A stretch of 42,842 bases of DNA from Candidatus Timburyella stercoris (GCA_904384255.1 CAJFJP010000004.1:1-42842); one strand, 5' to 3'. Shown: positions 17,346-28,127, counted from the first letter of the stretch. Notes: generated from the sequence alone by a model not told the origin. Numbers and translations: made by a program.

Positions 17346-19406
17346 ATGCCTGTAAAAGCAGTGCTGGTAGGAAATCCCAACTGCGGGAAAAGCACTCTTT
17401 TTAATGTTCTGACTGGCGGTAATGCGCACGTGGGCAACTGGCCAGGAGTCACGGTTGAGCGAAGACAAGGCAAATACAAAATAAAGAATGAAGAGATAAG
17501 TCTTATAGACTTACCTGGAATATATTCGCTTTCTCCATACTCTCCGGAAGAAGATATAGCCAGACAGCACATAGTAGGCAGTGATACTCCGGATGTAATA
17601 ATAAACATAGTAGATGCAACGGCTATAGAACGCAGCCTATATCTCACAACCGAGCTTATGGAGACAGACATACCAATAGTAATAGCGATTAATATGATGG
17701 ATGCAGCAAAAAAGCATGGCATATCTATTTCCACTGAAAAGCTCTCGAAAAAGCTTGGGGTAGAGGTAATTGCCATATCAGCTGTCAAGGGCAGAGGGAT
17801 TAACGAGCTTATGAAAGCAGTACTGCGCGCCGCGCGGCTCAATCGTATCGGTGTAAGCACACTATATGAATATAATCTAAATAAATATGTAAAAAGTATA
17901 TCGCAGCTTTTAAAGTCCGAGGGTGTAAAACACCCCGCCTATTACGCTGCGAAAATTTTGGAGGAGGGTATGGCAGCATGTAGCAATATCAATTTAGATT
18001 CGACGTCAGATTTGCGAATAAAATCAGCATATGCTGCTGCAAAGCGCTATGCACCGGACGGAGATATTGAAACAGCGGCGGCCATAGCAAGATATAATTA
18101 TATAGACGAGTGCTGTGAAACTTCGGTAAAAAAACTGAAAATCTATAATATGACTGCGTCGGACAAAGCTGATAAGATTTTTACGCACAGACTGTTCGGC
18201 ATACCAATATTTGCAGTTATAATGGCGTTGATTTTCATCCTCACCTTTTCAAGCAGCATATTTGGCCTCCCAATGCCGGGCGCACTGCTGCACAGCGCAG
18301 TTGAGGGAGGAATTGATGTATGCCTTAATGCACTGCGGAGCATACTGGCCAAGATAGGTACAGCGTATTGGCTTGAAAGCCTGATAATCGACGGAATTAT
18401 GGGCGGTATAGGTTCAGTTATAACATTTATGCCGCAGATATTGCTGCTGTTTTTCTTTATAACAATATTGGAATCGAGCGGATATATGGCAAGGGCAGCC
18501 TTTATAATGGACGGGATATTACGCAAAGTAGGACTTTCGGGAAAATCGTTTGTGCCCATGCTTATGGGATTTGGCTGCAGCGTACCGGCTATTATGGCAT
18601 GCCGCACGATAGAAAATGAAAAGGACAAAGCGCTGGCAATTACCCTTATACCATTTATGTCATGCGGTGCTAAGCTGCCGATATACGGCCTGTTTTCGGC
18701 CGCGTTTTTTCCCGCGCATCAGGGAGCCGTAATGGTGCTGATTTACGGAATAGGCGTAGCAGTTGCACTTATGTCGGCGCTGATAATAAAGAAAAGATTA
18801 TTCAAAGGAAACGATGCAGCCTTTATAATGGAGTTACCATCCTACCGTATGCCGACAATAAGAAACATTTCGATAAGCCTGTATGAGAAAATGAAGCACT
18901 TTCTAATAAAGGCCGGCACAATAATAGCATTAGCGTCGGCGGCGGCATGGCTTACGCAAAATGTCAGCTTTTCGCTGCAAATGGTAGACGACCCATCATG
19001 CAGTATGCTGGGAAGCATAGGAAAAGCGATGCTTATAATATTTAAACCAATGGGATTTGGGGATAATTGGCAGCTCCCTGTGGCAATACTGGCGGGAATT
19101 ATTGCAAAGGAAGCCGTCGTATCAACTCTTGGTGTTCTTTATGGCGCGGGAGAAGAAAGTGCTAAAGCGGCTCTTGCAGCTCCGATAGCGTCAGTACTCT
19201 CTTCTGGCATATTAAGTCCGGCGTCAGGCCTTGCCTTTATGATATTTAATCTGCTTGCACCGCCCTGTTCGGCGGCACTTGCCGTTATGAGACGTGAAAT
19301 GCCGTCTAAAAAATGGTTCTGGTCGGCAATGATTTTTTATATAGCTACTGCTTACACAGTGTCTTTGCTTGTCTATGCCATTGCATCGGTAATTTTAAAT
19401 GTGTAG
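17346..19406 (+). CDS. feoB: Ferrous iron transport protein B
   Basis: GNPNCGKSTLFNVLTGGNAHVGNWPGVTVE, DLPGIYSLSPYSPEE, core TM domain GFGCSVPAIMACRTI. ATG at 17346 with ggagg RBS preferred over the track start. Confidence 0.95.
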   Translation: MPVKAVLVGNPNCGKSTLFNVLTGGNAHVGNWPGVTVERRQGKYKIKNEEISLIDLPGIYSLSPYSPEEDIARQHIVGSDTPDVIINIVDATAIERSLYLTTELMETDIPIVIAINMMDAAKKHGISISTEKLSKKLGVEVIAISAVKGRGINELMKAVLRAARLNRIGVSTLYEYNLNKYVKSISQLLKSEGVKHPAYYAAKILEEGMAACSNINLDSTSDLRIKSAYAAAKRYAPDGDIETAAAIARYNYIDECCETSVKKLKIYNMTASDKADKIFTHRLFGIPIFAVIMALIFILTFSSSIFGLPMPGALLHSAVEGGIDVCLNALRSILAKIGTAYWLESLIIDGIMGGIGSVITFMPQILLLFFFITILESSGYMARAAFIMDGILRKVGLSGKSFVPMLMGFGCSVPAIMACRTIENEKDKALAITLIPFMSCGAKLPIYGLFSAAFFPAHQGAVMVLIYGIGVAVALMSALIIKKRLFKGNDAAFIMELPSYRMPTIRNISISLYEKMKHFLIKAGTIIALASAAAWLTQNVSFSLQMVDDPSCSMLGSIGKAMLIIFKPMGFGDNWQLPVAILAGIIAKEAVVSTLGVLYGAGEESAKAALAAPIASVLSSGILSPASGLAFMIFNLLAPPCSAALAVMRREMPSKKWFWSAMIFYIATAYTVSLLVYAIASVILNV

Positions 19407-19845
19407 GGTATTTTATGCTCATACAATACTATTTAATGATGTCTATTGTATTGAACGGAGAACAACTATTTACATAGCACTTTAACAAATGTTTTTTATA
19501 GGTGATTACTGTAATATTAGGGATAAATGCAAAAGTAATATTTCATAAAATAGTAAACAAGTGAGAACAAAAGTCATAATAGAAGTGGACCGTGTAATGA
19601 ATAGCTGAAATAGTGCAATAAAAGCGAAAAAAGATCAAGTCGCTTACAGAAATGTCTGTTTGTGCTGAATGAAAATGGTTGTAAACAGACAAAAGTAACT
19701 TAAGATTAAACAAAATAATGATAAAGCTATAAAAAATAAAATATTTATGATTACTATAGCATATATTTTAAATGAGCGGCATAATCGGCTTAAAATAATA
19801 CGGATTAGCAAGTAAGGCAAATATAAATACAAAGGGGTTTTTGCT

Positions 19846-20613
19846 TTGAATCTTAATACATTATTACAGGCGGTAAGAGACGGCACTATAAGTGTCGAGC
19901 AGGCAGAGGAAAGCATAAGCTCCGTGTGCTGCGGGAGCTTCCCATACACTCCGGCCGAATACAGTGGTCCGAGGATTATAAACTGCTCCGGCAGGAAATG
20001 CGATGAATTTAGAGACATGTTTATAGATCTTGCCGCACAGGGTGACGATATATTGGCTATACATGCCTCTCCGGCATATTACCGCGCGGTAATGCAGAAT
20101 TACCGCAAGGCAAGATATAATCAACTCGCCAGGACCATATCACTGCAGCAGACGGTACCGGCGGAGACAGGTCTGATAACAGTAGCCGTATCTCCGGTCG
20201 CCGCAATGCAGCCAGCGCAGGAAGCTGCCGAAACTTGTCAGATGTTCGGCGCGGCGACAGAGTGCATATATAATCTTGATGCATCATGCATAGGGAGAAT
20301 ATATGCAGATGAAAAAATAATGCAGTCGTCGGCAATAATAGCAGTAATAGGCACTGGTGACGCACTTGCATCAATACTGGCGAATATAACGCAGAAGCCG
20401 GTAATAGCTGTACCTACGGATACTACTTCTGATTCATGTATAAACGGCATGGCGGCGCTGCTTGCATCTGCAGAGGCACAGACGCCGGGGATCGTAACAG
20501 TCGGCATTAATTATGGATTTGCCGCAGGTTATTTTGCAAGCCTTATAAACAGCTCAATAGAAGAAGGCAGGAAAACAGTGCTGCAGGGATTTTTCCGTAC
20601 AAATAAAAGCTGA
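19846..20613 (+). CDS. larB: LarB-like (PurE/AIR carboxylase-related; nickel-pincer cofactor biosynthesis family) protein
   Basis: N-terminus LNTLLQAVRDGTISVEQAEESI and C-terminus KPVIAVPTDT..GMAALLASAEAQTPGIVTVGINYGFAAGYFASLI match the LarB pattern; TTG start with aagggg RBS. Confidence 0.7.
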   Translation: MNLNTLLQAVRDGTISVEQAEESISSVCCGSFPYTPAEYSGPRIINCSGRKCDEFRDMFIDLAAQGDDILAIHASPAYYRAVMQNYRKARYNQLARTISLQQTVPAETGLITVAVSPVAAMQPAQEAAETCQMFGAATECIYNLDASCIGRIYADEKIMQSSAIIAVIGTGDALASILANITQKPVIAVPTDTTSDSCINGMAALLASAEAQTPGIVTVGINYGFAAGYFASLINSSIEEGRKTVLQGFFRTNKS

Positions 20614-20707
20614 GCATAAAGCCGGACATATGTATGCCGCTTAGTCTGTATAAAGTGCAGGTTGTTAGTTAGTGAATATCGCTCATGATTTTATAAGACT
20701 GAGAGTA

Positions 20708-20738
20708 AAGCCGCGCTCATAATTCGAGCACGGCTTTT
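20708..20738. terminator. Intrinsic terminator
   Basis: aagccgcgctc ataattc gagcacggcttttttg. Confidence 0.7.
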
Positions 20739-21546
20739 TTGATTTTAAAGAACTTAAAAGCTCTTACTCCGAGAGAAGAAGGCAAAAATATATTTTTGCG
20801 ATTTTTGCAAATTTAATGTTTAAATGACGACTCTTGCAGCATGCAAATACGTCATACACATTTGCGGTAGCTTTGGCTTAACAGGAGTACAAAGCTTAAT
20901 TTTACGGTATCCAACTGCCTGCAGTAACAATAGCTGTGAGGTGGACCGCCGCGATACTCTATGTATTACAGAAGACAGCAGTACCTTTGTGTTTTATTAA
21001 TAGGCAAAATGATTGAGCGGGCGGAAAGCTGATTTTTTGTGTAAAAGCAAAAAGACAGTATAAAAGGTCATTTTAATGCGGTATATTTTGGCAGTGCGGA
21101 TTTTTTATAAGTTTTATAATCTTGGTATGCTCTTATTAAAGCGGAATATTTTATAAAATATTTAATTTATATAGATTAAGCTGTGCTGGTGTATGTATAT
21201 ATTTTTTACACTTGTTCCATATGGTTAAAACTGCTGTATTTACGTAGTCTTGATATACAGCGACATACACGCCGCAATTTGCGGGATTTCATACACAATA
21301 TACACGATAATGTTATTTTGATAGCCATTTGCCTATTTCGCGGCAAAGTAAAGCTATATCAGGGGAGAAAACGCCTATATTTTTATAAAAACGACAGCGC
21401 AAAAATACTGATTTTTTGTCTGTCAGCTTTAAAAAAATGTTGATATATTCATGGCTATATATTAAAATAAATAAGTTAACAGGAAGAGTAATGTCTTCCG
21501 GCTTTTTTAATATTAATTGCCGATGAGGCAGAGGGAGATATATAGC

Positions 21547-22818
21547 ATGAGATTTGATAAGATGACCAAGGCAGAGTTGTCTGACGCATTAAAAAGCGAG
21601 CAGGCCCGCTATGATGAGCTGAAAGGCAGGGGGCTTAAGCTGAACATGTCTAGGGGAATTCCGTCGCTTGAGCAGCTTGCGCTCAGTAAGGAATTTTTCC
21701 ACAATGTCGATTTTGAAAATGCCTTTGCAGAGGACGGCACCGACTGTCGCAATTACGGCGTCCCATTCGGCCTGCCGGAGCTAAGAAAGCTGTTTGCCGG
21801 CATAATGGGCGCTGATGCTGATAATGTAATAATCGGCGGAAATTCATCTTTAAATCTTATGTTTGATATGATATCGCAGGCCATGCTGTTAGGTTTTGGC
21901 GGCGAGCCGTGGCTAAAGCAGGGAAAGATTAAATTTTTATGCCCGGCGCCAGGGTATGACCGTCATTTCAAGGTGTGCGAGACACTTGGAATAGAAATGA
22001 TAACTGTTCCGATGACTGTGCATGGGCCGGATATGGATACTGTAGAGAGACTTGTAGCAAGTGATGATATGATTAAAGGCATGTGGTGTGTGCCGAAGTA
22101 TTCAAATCCGCAGGGATATATATACAGCGACGAGACGGTGAAACGTCTTGCCTCCATGAAAACGGCAGCGGCGGATTTCAGAATTTTCTGGGACAACGCA
22201 TATGTCGTTCACAGCCTTTACGGTGACGATCATCTCGCCTCTATTATTGATGAGTGCGCTGCTGCAGGCAATCCGGACAGGCCTATAGTGTTTGCATCTA
22301 CTTCGAAGATAGTGTATGCCGGTGCTGGGGTGAGTGCGGTAGCCTCAAGCGCTGACAATATGAAGCTGATTAAGGCAAGAATAACTACACAAACAATAGG
22401 TCCAGATAAAATTAATGAATTAAGGCATATGCGTATGTTTAAAACAGAGGCGGAGCTTAAAGCACATATGGAAAAGCACGCTGCTATACTTCGTCCAAAA
22501 TTTGAAGCGGTAATAGATGTATTTGAAAGAGAGCTTGGCGGCACCGGCCTTGCAGAGTGGACAAACCCACGCGGCGGATATTTTATAAGTGTAGATACGC
22601 TGGATGGATGCGCCTCTGAAACGGTGGCAATGTGCAAGGAGGCAGGCGTTGTATTTACTCCTGCCGGTGCAACGTATCCTTATGGGAAGGACCCATGGGA
22701 TAAGAATATACGTATTGCTCCGACATCTCCGTCGGTTGATGAGCTTAAACTGGCTATGGAATTGTTCTGCATTGCACTTAAGATTGTATCGGCAAAAAAG
22801 ATTATTGAAAATGCATAA
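21547..22818 (+). CDS. PLP-dependent aminotransferase (class I/II, alanine-rich aminotransferase type)
   Basis: MSRGIPSLEQLALS, NYGVPFGLPELRKLFAGIMG, WCVPKYSNPQGYIYSDE, FASTSKIVYAGAG (PLP-lysine region); ATG at 21547 after gagggag RBS. Confidence 0.88.
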   Translation: MRFDKMTKAELSDALKSEQARYDELKGRGLKLNMSRGIPSLEQLALSKEFFHNVDFENAFAEDGTDCRNYGVPFGLPELRKLFAGIMGADADNVIIGGNSSLNLMFDMISQAMLLGFGGEPWLKQGKIKFLCPAPGYDRHFKVCETLGIEMITVPMTVHGPDMDTVERLVASDDMIKGMWCVPKYSNPQGYIYSDETVKRLASMKTAAADFRIFWDNAYVVHSLYGDDHLASIIDECAAAGNPDRPIVFASTSKIVYAGAGVSAVASSADNMKLIKARITTQTIGPDKINELRHMRMFKTEAELKAHMEKHAAILRPKFEAVIDVFERELGGTGLAEWTNPRGGYFISVDTLDGCASETVAMCKEAGVVFTPAGATYPYGKDPWDKNIRIAPTSPSVDELKLAMELFCIALKIVSAKKIIENA

Positions 22819-22944
22819 TAAATAATTGTTTACAATTAATATGTTAATATTATTTGACAATTACTGTTTTGCAAAATATAATAATATCTATGATGCAATC
22901 TATTGACCAAGGCTTAAAATATTTATGTTTTGGAGGATGTGCCC

Positions 22945-24297
22945 ATGAAAAAGGCGGGTAAACCTATTTCAATTATAGTTATCCTGCTTGTATTTGCCTT
23001 TACATATTTTTCTGTATTTGGCGCAGATAATTATTTTGGCGAGAAAAGGATAATATATTTCAAGGACTACAGCGACATAAGACTGGGTATGGATGTCGGC
23101 GGCGGATGGCAAACAGTATATACGCCTGAGACGGAGAACGGCAGCGTACCGACGATGGAAGAGCTGGAAAATATCAAGCAGAAGCTTATGACCAGGATGC
23201 AATATCTCCGTCTTACGGATTATGATATAAGCATTAATGAAGAATCAGGCAAGCTCACAGTCCATCATCAGAATTATGATAATAATGAGATAACAGTAGC
23301 AGAAGCATTTTATGACATGGGTCAAACAGGCCTTGTACAGATATGCAGCGGAAGTACAAATACAAATGTTTTGGCTGACTCCAACGGCGGAATAAAGCGT
23401 GCCGACGTAATGTATGATGCGGTAAACGGTTATTATATTAGAATATATTTTACATCTGCCGGATCTGATGCAATGGCAGCGGGAACAAACGGTGTAAGCA
23501 GTTTGTCTGTTTGGGTTGACGGACAAAATGTAGCGTCTCCTTCAATATCGGAGGCGATAACCAATGGACAAATTAATATAACAATGTCCAGCGAATACGA
23601 AGCGTATCATCTTGCCGGTCTGATGAATTCAGGGTCTTTGCCGTATAAGCTCAGCACCGACACTTATGACGCCTTTACGCCGACTATGGGCGATAATGTT
23701 ATGCTGACGCTTATTATATCAGCAGGCATGCTTTTGGCTGCGGCGATAATAGTGCTTATAGTAAAATACAAGCTGCCGGGCATAGCGGCGAGCATTGCGC
23801 TTATAGGCCAGGCGGCAGGACTTATGGCGGTTATGACAGGCTTCTTCTCACCGGTAAATTCTATAACCTTTACTCTGCCTGTAGCTGCTGCAATACTTAT
23901 CTCGATGTTTGTAGGCATTTCTATGGCAATGGCGACGGCTGCTAATATTAAGGCGGAGATAAATAATGACCGAACGATAGACGGCGCGGTAATAACTGGA
24001 TATCAGAAGACGTTGCCAGGGCTTATAGGCAGCACAATAGTATTAGCGGTAATAGCAATAGTACTTATGGGTACATTTGGGTTTGGTCACAGCTTCACGG
24101 CAAGAATATTCAGCAACATATTCTTCTTTGGAACGCCGGTAGAAGGCCATGTATATTATTTTGCGTATGTACTGTTTGGCGGTGTACTGTTCAGTGCATT
24201 TATGAACGCAATAGTATCAAGGATAATACTCAGAGGCTTGTCGGGCTTTAAGGCATTGAGACGTCCATCGCTTTACGGAGGTGTTAACAATGACTGA
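22945..24297 (+). CDS. SecD-like protein-export membrane protein (divergent)
   Basis: DIRLGMDVGGGWQTVY, FYDMGQTGLVQI, C-terminal multi-TM domain; RBS ggagg before ATG at 22945. Confidence 0.75.
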   Translation: MKKAGKPISIIVILLVFAFTYFSVFGADNYFGEKRIIYFKDYSDIRLGMDVGGGWQTVYTPETENGSVPTMEELENIKQKLMTRMQYLRLTDYDISINEESGKLTVHHQNYDNNEITVAEAFYDMGQTGLVQICSGSTNTNVLADSNGGIKRADVMYDAVNGYYIRIYFTSAGSDAMAAGTNGVSSLSVWVDGQNVASPSISEAITNGQINITMSSEYEAYHLAGLMNSGSLPYKLSTDTYDAFTPTMGDNVMLTLIISAGMLLAAAIIVLIVKYKLPGIAASIALIGQAAGLMAVMTGFFSPVNSITFTLPVAAAILISMFVGISMAMATAANIKAEINNDRTIDGAVITGYQKTLPGLIGSTIVLAVIAIVLMGTFGFGHSFTARIFSNIFFFGTPVEGHVYYFAYVLFGGVLFSAFMNAIVSRIILRGLSGFKALRRPSLYGGVNND

Positions 24298-25006
24298 TAA
24301 AAAAGTCTTTACTGGCAAGATTAAGCTGGTTTTGCTCATATCGCTTGCAGTTGCGGTAGTCGGTGCGGTTGTGCAGCTTATATTTGGATTTTATGCTGAG
24401 AGCGGGCACAGCTCTGTTATAACATCGGACTCAATGGGCATGTTCGTCCTTAAATGTTTATATGCTGTATTAATACTTGCAATTTTGCTCTTTATATATG
24501 TATGGATAAGATTTAATAAGCTGAGGTGGTTCAGTGCTTTTATATCATCTGCCGTGACAGCATTAATAGCTTCAGCGCTGCTTTTCTTTATATATACAAT
24601 AATACGCGTACCGTTTAGTGATTTCTTTTTTGCATCGTTAGCGGCGGTATTTTGCTACACAGCGTATAATGTGTCGATGATATTTGAAAAGTACCGTGAA
24701 AGAAAAGTTGAGCTTGTTGACAAAGCATCTAAAGAAGAGATTATGAATTTATCAATAGGTCAGGCGTTTAAGCCGCTTTTGATATCTTCTTGCATAATAT
24801 ATCTTGCTGCTGTTGTTGCAATAGTAGTATCGCTTTTTACCGGAAGTTTTGGAATTGCAAGATATATGCTACCGCTTTTGCTTGGCCTTGCGGTGTCGTT
24901 TATTCTTTCAATATTTGTAGCGGGACCTCTGTGGATAAAAATTTCACGTTCATCCTCTTCGTCATCGCAGAAAAAATCCAGCGGTAAAAATGGAAAGAAA
25001 AAATAG
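24290..25006 (+). CDS. SecF-like protein-export membrane protein (short, divergent)
   Basis: Overlaps the secD-like stop (8 nt); AVFCYTAYNVSMIFEKYRERKVEL aligns by eye with the SecF GYSINDTVVVFDRIREN region; Ser/Lys-rich C-terminus. Confidence 0.65.
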   Translation: MTDKKVFTGKIKLVLLISLAVAVVGAVVQLIFGFYAESGHSSVITSDSMGMFVLKCLYAVLILAILLFIYVWIRFNKLRWFSAFISSAVTALIASALLFFIYTIIRVPFSDFFFASLAAVFCYTAYNVSMIFEKYRERKVELVDKASKEEIMNLSIGQAFKPLLISSCIIYLAAVVAIVVSLFTGSFGIARYMLPLLLGLAVSFILSIFVAGPLWIKISRSSSSSSQKKSSGKNGKKK

Positions 25007-25041
25007 TAAATATACATTAAATCTTTATAAAATAAAAAATT

Positions 25042-25068
25042 AAGGACAGTGCAAAACTGTCCTTTTTT
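25042..25068. terminator. Intrinsic terminator after secDF-like operon
   Basis: aaggacagt gcaaa actgtcctttttt. Confidence 0.8.
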
Positions 25069-25725
25069 GCTGCCTGCGTAAAAAGCAAAATTTTTATGGC
25101 GGCTTAGCTGATAAAAGCTATAAGCATCAGATTTATGGAACATGTTTATAAAAAAACATTTTAAATTGGCCGAACTATAACAACACATGTTTATTGTAAG
25201 CGACGGCAAGCCATAATAATATATTTTGTGCACTTTAAGCTGCCGTATGTCAAACAGAATATGGTTTTCAGTGTTTTTCCCTTGCGGACTGTGTTAAAAT
25301 TTTTGCCATACAGCAATATGGAGAAATTTATGCCTTGTACATACGAAAACCTTCTCGCTGGAAACTGCTTTACACCTAAAATTCCGGCAGCAGAAATGAA
25401 TTTTTGCCGTTAAGACCGCCGATGTACTGATACACGCCAAAAGTGAAAAAGTGAAAAGTCGATGAGGCAGTGTATTTTGGCATACCTGGTTTAGCTCCCG
25501 GCAGCTTAAATTTTAGCCTTGTGACGCGGCCGTCATAAAGCATTGGCTCAATCATCCGAGCACTGTCACCCAGCATGGCTCAAACTTTCGGCTCGGCCCA
25601 TATATTGACATGCGATTTTTATATCTTTAACTTAGATTAATAAAATACAGCATTGTCTTAAAATCTCGTGGCGATGACGTCTGAAGAATAAACGAGATCG
25701 AGAAAATAAATCTTAATAGGAAAAA

Positions 25726-26253
25726 TTAAAGTAAATCTTTGCCATATATTTCGGTATAAACCATTTTGTTATTCTTGCGCTCAGACTTCATAAGACTTAT
25801 CCTTTTAGCGTAAGCGGTTAGTGCTGTACAAAAAATTTGCTTTGCGGTATAATAATTATTATCGCTGATATTTACTCTGCGCGCAAGAGTTATATGTGGT
25901 TTAAAGGAGCGTGACTCTATTTTAAATCCATTTGAGAGCAATCCTTGCGTAAGCTGCTGCTGTATTTTTTCTATGGCTGATTTATCTTCTATGCCGGTCC
26001 AGAGAATATCGCCGTCATTGCGGCGAAAATGTCCAAGTCCCTTAATTTTGTATTCAAATTTTGGAGCGCATATATCATCTATAATATTTATAATCTCCTG
26101 CACGCGATTAGTTTCGCCTATAAAGTTAAGTGTTACATGCAAGTTTTGCGGCGGTACAAAATTAATATTGCATAACTGAGAAAGACGTAACTCGCGCTCA
26201 TGGATTTTTCCTATAATACTTTTACTTAATAATATGGCAATAAATAATCTCAC
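25726..26253 (-). CDS. thpR: RNA 2',3'-cyclic phosphodiesterase (2H phosphoesterase)
   Basis: Two HxTx motifs (HVTLNFIGE and HITLARR), N-terminus MRLFIAILL. Confidence 0.9.
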   Translation of the reverse strand: MRLFIAILLSKSIIGKIHERELRLSQLCNINFVPPQNLHVTLNFIGETNRVQEIINIIDDICAPKFEYKIKGLGHFRRNDGDILWTGIEDKSAIEKIQQQLTQGLLSNGFKIESRSFKPHITLARRVNISDNNYYTAKQIFCTALTAYAKRISLMKSERKNNKMVYTEIYGKDLL

Positions 26254-26331
26254 ATTATCATCCTTTAAAGCAGATTACTTAGTAAGTTTAACACAAGGCA
26301 AAGCTGTTTAAAAGAGCAGGGAGCTGACAAA

Positions 26332-26934
26332 ATGAGCAATAATCTTGAAAAGCAGGTAAAATTTCTTTTAGAAGTCGACAAGATGAAAAATATACTCCGC
26401 CAAACGCTTAAAATATCGGACCGGAGCAGAGAGGATGACGCAGAACATTCTTGGCATTTTGCGCTTATGGCATTTGTCCTCAGTGAATATGCGTCAGAAG
26501 GCGTTGATATAAACAGGGTTATAAAAATGGCGCTGGTACACGATTTGGTGGAAATTTATGCCGGGGATACATATGCTTATGATATTGAGAGTAATAAGAG
26601 CAAAGCCGAGCGCGAAAAAGCGTCGGCTGACAAGCTGTTTTCAATATTGCCGGAGGAGCAGGGAAGAGAAATAAGAGATCTATGGGAGGAATTTGACGCC
26701 GAACAGACGCCTGACGCCTGCTTTGCGGCAGCGATAGACCGGCTGCAGCCAATGCTGAATAATTATTATACTGACGGTCAGAGCTGGAAAAGTCATAAGG
26801 TGGCAAGCGCATCCGTTTATAAGCGCATGGAGCCTATACGCCGTGCATCTGAAGAGCTTTGGCGGTTTGCAGCAAGTCTTGTAGACGATGCAGTAAAAAA
26901 AGAATGGCTGATAGACAACGGCAAAGAGCTGTAA
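26332..26934 (+). CDS. HD-domain hydrolase (YfbR/HDDC2-like)
   Basis: DAEHSWHFALMAFVLSEYA...ALVHDLVEIYAGDTYAYD. Confidence 0.88.
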   Translation: MSNNLEKQVKFLLEVDKMKNILRQTLKISDRSREDDAEHSWHFALMAFVLSEYASEGVDINRVIKMALVHDLVEIYAGDTYAYDIESNKSKAEREKASADKLFSILPEEQGREIRDLWEEFDAEQTPDACFAAAIDRLQPMLNNYYTDGQSWKSHKVASASVYKRMEPIRRASEELWRFAASLVDDAVKKEWLIDNGKEL

Positions 26935-27338
26935 ATATAGATTTAATGTATTATCGGATTTTGGGCACATGTATGGCTAAAATATTAAAGGACATAATAA
27001 GATTTTATTCTGTTTTTATCTGATATAGTATGTATTGGATTTCGCAAAATCGCCATACATTATATTACGATGCTATTGCCAGTATTGCTGAGTGCTCATA
27101 CAAAATGCCTAAAAGCATAAAATTCTTGGCATATACCCTTTTGCATTATTATAAATTGTTCATCATCATATTTAATAATGCTTTATTTTAAAATTTACAT
27201 ATTTGTACTGCAACTTTAGCCGTATATACTGTGTTGACCATTATAGCTGCAATTAGTCTATCATATAAATTATATCTATATTTTATATATGCCGGCTATA
27301 AAATTATTAAAATGATAAGAGTAAAAATATTTTCAAAA

Positions 27339-27386
27339 TTACGCGGCGTAATATATTGCTTGTTACGCGGCGTAATACTTTATAAT
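27339..27386 (+). promoter_or_regulatory. Candidate MerR-type promoter/operator (TTGCTT-N19-TATAAT with palindromic spacer)
   Basis: TTACGCGGCGTAATA repeated at 27339-27353 and 27363-27377; -35 TTGCTT 27356-27361; -10 TATAAT 27381-27386; 19-bp spacer. Confidence 0.65.
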
Positions 27387-27410
27387 TGCTGGTGAAAGGA
27401 GTGAAAATCC

Positions 27411-28127
27411 ATGCAAAGCTATACTACAGGTGAAATGGCAAAGCTATGCGGAGTATCTGTCAGAACAGTTCAATTTTATGATGCAAAGGGAGTGCTTAAG
27501 CCGTCGCAGCTTACAGAGGGCGGACGAAGAATTTATACAGAAGATGACTTGGCGGGCATGCGTATTATATGCACGCTTAAATCATTAGGGCTTTCTTTAT
27601 CCTCTATTAAGGACATCATGCAGAGCGGCCGGCCGATAGATATGCTGTCGCAATTGCTAAAAGAGCGGAAAAAACAGCTTGAAAGCGAGGCGGAAAATAT
27701 TCGTCACAGTCGAGAGATAATTGATAATATTCTGTCCGAAATCAATACTTCAAAAGCTATTTCGCTTGAATATATTACAGGCATGGAACAAAGAATGAAA
27801 GAAAAAAAGAAAATGTCAAGCCTTTATGTAAAGATGTCTGCTTTAGCCGCAGTTATGGCAGTGTTAGGGATTGCCGCAATAGTTATATGGGCTGTAAGCG
27901 GCTTGTGGTGGATATTTGCTGTTACTATTCCGATTGTAATTGCATTGGCCATACTGCTTACTAACATATATTATAAAAACGCACGGTATATATGCCCTGA
28001 ATGCCAGTCAAAATTTAAGCCTAAATTTTTAGAATTTTTATTCGCGAATCACACAGTAAAAATGCGAAAGCTCACTTGTACAAAATGCCATCAAAAAAAT
28101 TGGTGCATTGAAAGCTGTGATGAATAA
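27411..28127 (+). CDS. MerR-family regulator with two TM segments and C-terminal zinc-ribbon-like domain
   Basis: YTTGEMAKLCGVSVRTVQFYDAKGVLKPSQLTEGGRRIYTEDDL; TMs around residues 140-190; CPEC...CTKC. Confidence 0.88.
   Translation: MQSYTTGEMAKLCGVSVRTVQFYDAKGVLKPSQLTEGGRRIYTEDDLAGMRIICTLKSLGLSLSSIKDIMQSGRPIDMLSQLLKERKKQLESEAENIRHSREIIDNILSEINTSKAISLEYITGMEQRMKEKKKMSSLYVKMSALAAVMAVLGIAAIVIWAVSGLWWIFAVTIPIVIALAILLTNIYYKNARYICPECQSKFKPKFLEFLFANHTVKMRKLTCTKCHQKNWCIESCDE

Noticed and set aside
18143-18628. Minus-strand ORF within feoB
   Set aside because: Antisense shadow ORF of a conserved gene.
20614-21516. Large intergenic region with short ORFs (e.g. 21183-21443)
   Set aside because: No RBS, homologous motif or convincing RNA structure beyond the terminator at 20708-20738.
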